Assembly: GCF_036026595.1 (NCBI RefSeq)
Contig: NZ_JARZFX010000011.1
Location: 1 to 64,000, forward strand
From: Virgibacillus_P tibetensis
GTDB lineage: Bacteria; Bacillota; Bacilli; Bacillales; Amphibacillaceae
Direction: 5' to 3'
Length of the DNA: 64,000 bases
Of this stretch, positions 61,515-64,000 are shown piece after piece. How positions within the stretch are numbered: the first letter of the stretch is position 1; every line of letters starts with the position of its first letter. A program made the position numbers and the translations under genes. The notes under the pieces are model-generated. The model was not told where the DNA came from. It worked only from the letters and a program-made list of their open reading frames with translations, and ran no database searches.

Positions 61515-63665
61515 TCACTTAGTAAATTCCATTTTCCAGCTAAAAAAATTGTTATCTTGATTCTTTTCATATCTCATATTTGCATTAAATTTGTTACCTT
61601 TTTTGCTTGTTAATCCTTTTACTGTTACAACTCCGTTTTTCAAAAGAGATTTCACCATCGTTTTAGACGGTTTTTTCTTCATCGTTGCTAGAAATTTATC
61701 ATTCTTCCAAATGACAAATTTACACCCACTTTTCCAATTACTACAGCCAAACCCTTTCTGTCCTTCAATAACTCCACTTCTGCAAATAGGGCACTTTCCT
61801 AATACTTCTTTTGTGCTTGAGGTGGAAACAAGTTCATTAATAATGATGTCCTTCCCACCTTTGATCGTTTCAACTGATTCATTTGTAAAGGAGAAAATCA
61901 TGCTTAGAAATTCGTTTTTACTAGACTTTCCTTTTTGAATATCGGATAAGCTTTTTTCTAACCGCCCAGTAAACTCTAAATCAAATAAATCCTGAACAGG
62001 AAACGTTTCTACTAATTTCTTTCCTAATTCAGTACAAACAAGATTTTTCCCACGGGCAGTGATATACCCTATGTCCTTCAGCTTCTTCATTGTTTCAGCT
62101 CTAGTAGCCGGAGTACCTATGCTGAAACCACTCAGAATAGTCCCTGCCATTTCTTCACTTTCGTCCTCCTTGTAGCCTTTTCCGCATGTTTCCATAACTC
62201 GAAGCAATGTTCTCTCCGTATGAGACTTCGGGGGTTTGGTAACATGAGAGGAAACCTTGGAATCTAGTAAGTCTACCTCCTCCTGCACATGGACTAATGG
62301 TAAAATGGTATCTTTAGATTGAATATTTTCTACTTTCTTCCACCCTTCGACTAACTGTACTTTTCCTTTAGAAGCGAACACTCCCTCTGCTACATCTACT
62401 TTTGTCGTTAACTTCGTTTCTTCGTATTCTGCTAAGGGCATAAACTGCATAATAAAACGATTTTTTATTGCTGTGTACACCAGCTGGTCATCACTGGAAA
62501 GCCGCTTCGGTTTTACGTAAGTAGGAATAATCGCACTGTGGCTTTCTACTTTGGCGTTGTTAAATACCCTTTTCGTTTTCTGAAATTTAACCTCATCTTT
62601 ATATGGTAAATCAGAACTATGTGTCTCCAGAACCTTTGCTGTTTTACCAACTAAACTCTCTTCTAATGCCATACTGGAAGTTCTAGGATAGGTAATAAAC
62701 TTTTTCTCGTATAGTGATTGGGCAACTTTTAATACCTTATCTGATGTCCATCCTTTATACTTGTTTGTTATGTAACCTTGAAGATTAGATAAGTTAAATA
62801 GTAAAGGAGCGAATTCTTTCTTTTTCTCCACTTGTTTATCTATAACCACGGCTTGTTTAGCCTGAATAGTTTGATTAACTTTATCTAACATTTCCTTACT
62901 TTTAAACTTCTCTTTATTCCCTTCTACATAGGTTCCCTCATACTTATGCTTGTCTTTTGTTTGGAACGTGGCAGTCAGTTTAAAGTAATCCTCCGGAACA
63001 AAGGTTTCAATTTCCATATCCCGATCATAAATAATCTTGAGAGTCGGCAGTAATACACGGCCTATATTTAAAGCCTTCCCTTTTCCTTTTTGATATTTAA
63101 GAGTTGCAACAGATGTTAAATTAATACCAATAACCCAGTCCGCCCATTGTCTGCTTATACCAGCATCCCGTAATGGCTTCATCGTATCATTTGGCTTAAT
63201 GCTTTCCAGCCCTTTTAGAACTTCCGTCTGTGTCCACTCATTAAGTAATAAGCGGTAAACTTTCTTGTTGGGCTTCGTGCCACGGTAAATTATGCTATCC
63301 CCGATCAACTGACCTTCCCGATCGTAGTCACAAGCGGAAATAATCATATCCACATCATTTCTTTTCATTAAGTTGTGAATAATTCTCAGTTGTTTCTCTG
63401 CTCCCCGGTCTGACCTTTGTCTGTTCCGCGGATCGCTTTTAACTTTGTATTTAAAATCAGCTGGGATAAATGGAAAGTTGTCTATTTTCCATCTGGCCAT
63501 TTTACTTTCATAGTCTTTAGCGTCATAAAGCTGTACAAGATGACCGAAGGCCCACGTTATTACATAATCGTTGCCTTCAAAATAACCATCTTGTTTGGTC
63601 TTAATCTGTAATGCATCTGCAATATTTTTTGCTACAGATGGTTTTTCTGCTAAAATGAGTCGCAT
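61515..63665 (-). CDS. topB: DNA topoisomerase III (type IA)
   Basis: 716 residues. The N-terminal Toprim domain has MRLILAEKPSVAKNIADALQ and ISACDYDREGQLIGD with acidic metal ligands. The active-site Tyr is in FITYPRTSSMAL (about residue 327). A C-terminal zinc-like module (CPICRSGVIEGQKGFGCSN) follows. This matches Bacillus TopB, which decatenates DNA and resolves recombination intermediates. ATG behind TAGGTGATAAG. Confidence 0.95.
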   Translation of the reverse strand: MRLILAEKPSVAKNIADALQIKTKQDGYFEGNDYVITWAFGHLVQLYDAKDYESKMARWKIDNFPFIPADFKYKVKSDPRNRQRSDRGAEKQLRIIHNLMKRNDVDMIISACDYDREGQLIGDSIIYRGTKPNKKVYRLLLNEWTQTEVLKGLESIKPNDTMKPLRDAGISRQWADWVIGINLTSVATLKYQKGKGKALNIGRVLLPTLKIIYDRDMEIETFVPEDYFKLTATFQTKDKHKYEGTYVEGNKEKFKSKEMLDKVNQTIQAKQAVVIDKQVEKKKEFAPLLFNLSNLQGYITNKYKGWTSDKVLKVAQSLYEKKFITYPRTSSMALEESLVGKTAKVLETHSSDLPYKDEVKFQKTKRVFNNAKVESHSAIIPTYVKPKRLSSDDQLVYTAIKNRFIMQFMPLAEYEETKLTTKVDVAEGVFASKGKVQLVEGWKKVENIQSKDTILPLVHVQEEVDLLDSKVSSHVTKPPKSHTERTLLRVMETCGKGYKEDESEEMAGTILSGFSIGTPATRAETMKKLKDIGYITARGKNLVCTELGKKLVETFPVQDLFDLEFTGRLEKSLSDIQKGKSSKNEFLSMIFSFTNESVETIKGGKDIIINELVSTSSTKEVLGKCPICRSGVIEGQKGFGCSNWKSGCKFVIWKNDKFLATMKKKPSKTMVKSLLKNGVVTVKGLTSKKGNKFNANMRYEKNQDNNFFSWKMEFTK

Positions 63666-63883
63666 CTTATCACCTATTTTAATTAAATTTGGAGTTTTAT
63701 AGAATTCATTTAAAGGAGGGAACTCTGAAGGGGGAAAGGGATAAAGGAATACAGTTAGTATACTATAAATCTTTAAAACATGCCCCTGAAAATAACTTCT
63801 GATTTAGTAATATATCATAGCCTGACTAATTTCCTGTTTTAATTTAAATCAATCACCAGAAGTAAACAGGAGCACATTTTTGT

Positions 63884-64000
63884 TTATTTTTTCAATTGCT
63901 TTGTAAGTGGGTGAATTCCAGCGCTTTGGATTACCAACGATAATAGCACGGATGCAAATGTCAGTGAGATTAATATGTCATCCTGATCAACTGATGCTTC
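63884..64000 (-). CDS. 3' end of a probable CPA1 Na+/H+ antiporter (partial)
   Basis: The 38 final codons read SLTFASVLLSLVIQSAGIHP then LTKQLKK and stop; CPA1/NhaP antiporters end their last helix in the same way (VLFSLLVQGLTL-like). The start lies beyond the window edge. The call is provisional because only the tail is visible. Confidence 0.45.
   Translation of the reverse strand, partial: EASVDQDDILISLTFASVLLSLVIQSAGIHPLTKQLKK

Overview
The window reads as a low-GC, spore-forming Bacillota chromosome, most likely Bacillaceae of the Oceanobacillus/Virgibacillus/Bacillus type. Supporting signs are a SpoVA sporulation operon, a SigB-type stress promoter, strong AGGAGG ribosome sites with frequent TTG/GTG starts, a TPP riboswitch before thiT, and a Bacillus-type (T7SSb/Yuk) type VII secretion locus. 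No rRNA, tRNA or CRISPR array was seen.

Region 1 (0-25.6 kb) is ordinary chromosome. It holds molybdenum cofactor genes (moeA, moaA) with a YwpF-like gene; small membrane proteins and lipoproteins; an NADPH nitroreductase; and a seven-gene operon DUF1657 - YhcN/YlaJ lipoprotein - spoVAC - spoVAD - spoVAE - DUF1657 - DUF421/DUF1657 fusion. That gene order matches the accessory spoVA operon type (spoVA2mob) tied to high spore heat resistance in Bacillus. Next come a secreted nuclease, an ArsA-like ATPase operon with a small protein ending in Cys-Cys, CstA, a second large transporter, a SigB-driven YflT-type stress protein, thiT with its riboswitch, oligoendopeptidase F, YceI, VanW, a type II NADH dehydrogenase, an SDR, and a lone C-terminal half of an acyl-CoA ligase.

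Region 2 (25.7-36.8 kb) is a decaying polymorphic-toxin island, all on the minus strand. One toxin gene is full length (27635-29518). Three further partial copies share its middle domain but carry different or damaged ends: a 5'-deleted copy at 25.7-26.6 kb, an N-terminally truncated copy at 31.1-32.4 kb, and a truncated copy with a one-base frameshift at 34.4-36.05 kb. Each copy is followed by a different putative immunity gene. An IS200/IS605 transposase fragment, a serine-recombinase fragment and a piece of an unrelated toxin lie between them.

Region 3 (36.9-49.7 kb) is an array of duplicated membrane-protein genes: three copies of a six-helix family, two of another family, a DUF4176 gene, and six tandem DUF443 (TsaI-like) genes. 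The DUF443 genes sit directly behind an LXG toxin whose C-terminus is a hydrophobic, glycine-rich segment like S. aureus TspA. The LXG gene is preceded by YwqH-like and YwqI-like partner genes. Spacers inside the DUF443 array keep scars of the toxin 3' end, which suggests that the array grew by duplicating toxin-immunity units and then losing the toxin copies.

Region 4 (49.7-60.45 kb) is the complete T7SSb core in the order esxA, esaA, essA, esaB, essB, essC on the minus strand. It would export the LXG toxin and probably the region 2 toxins, while the membrane proteins would protect the cell from its own or neighbours' toxins. Region 5 (60.5-64 kb) holds a broken histidine phosphatase gene, a tiny Cys-rich peptide gene, topB, and the 3' end of a probable CPA1 Na+/H+ antiporter.
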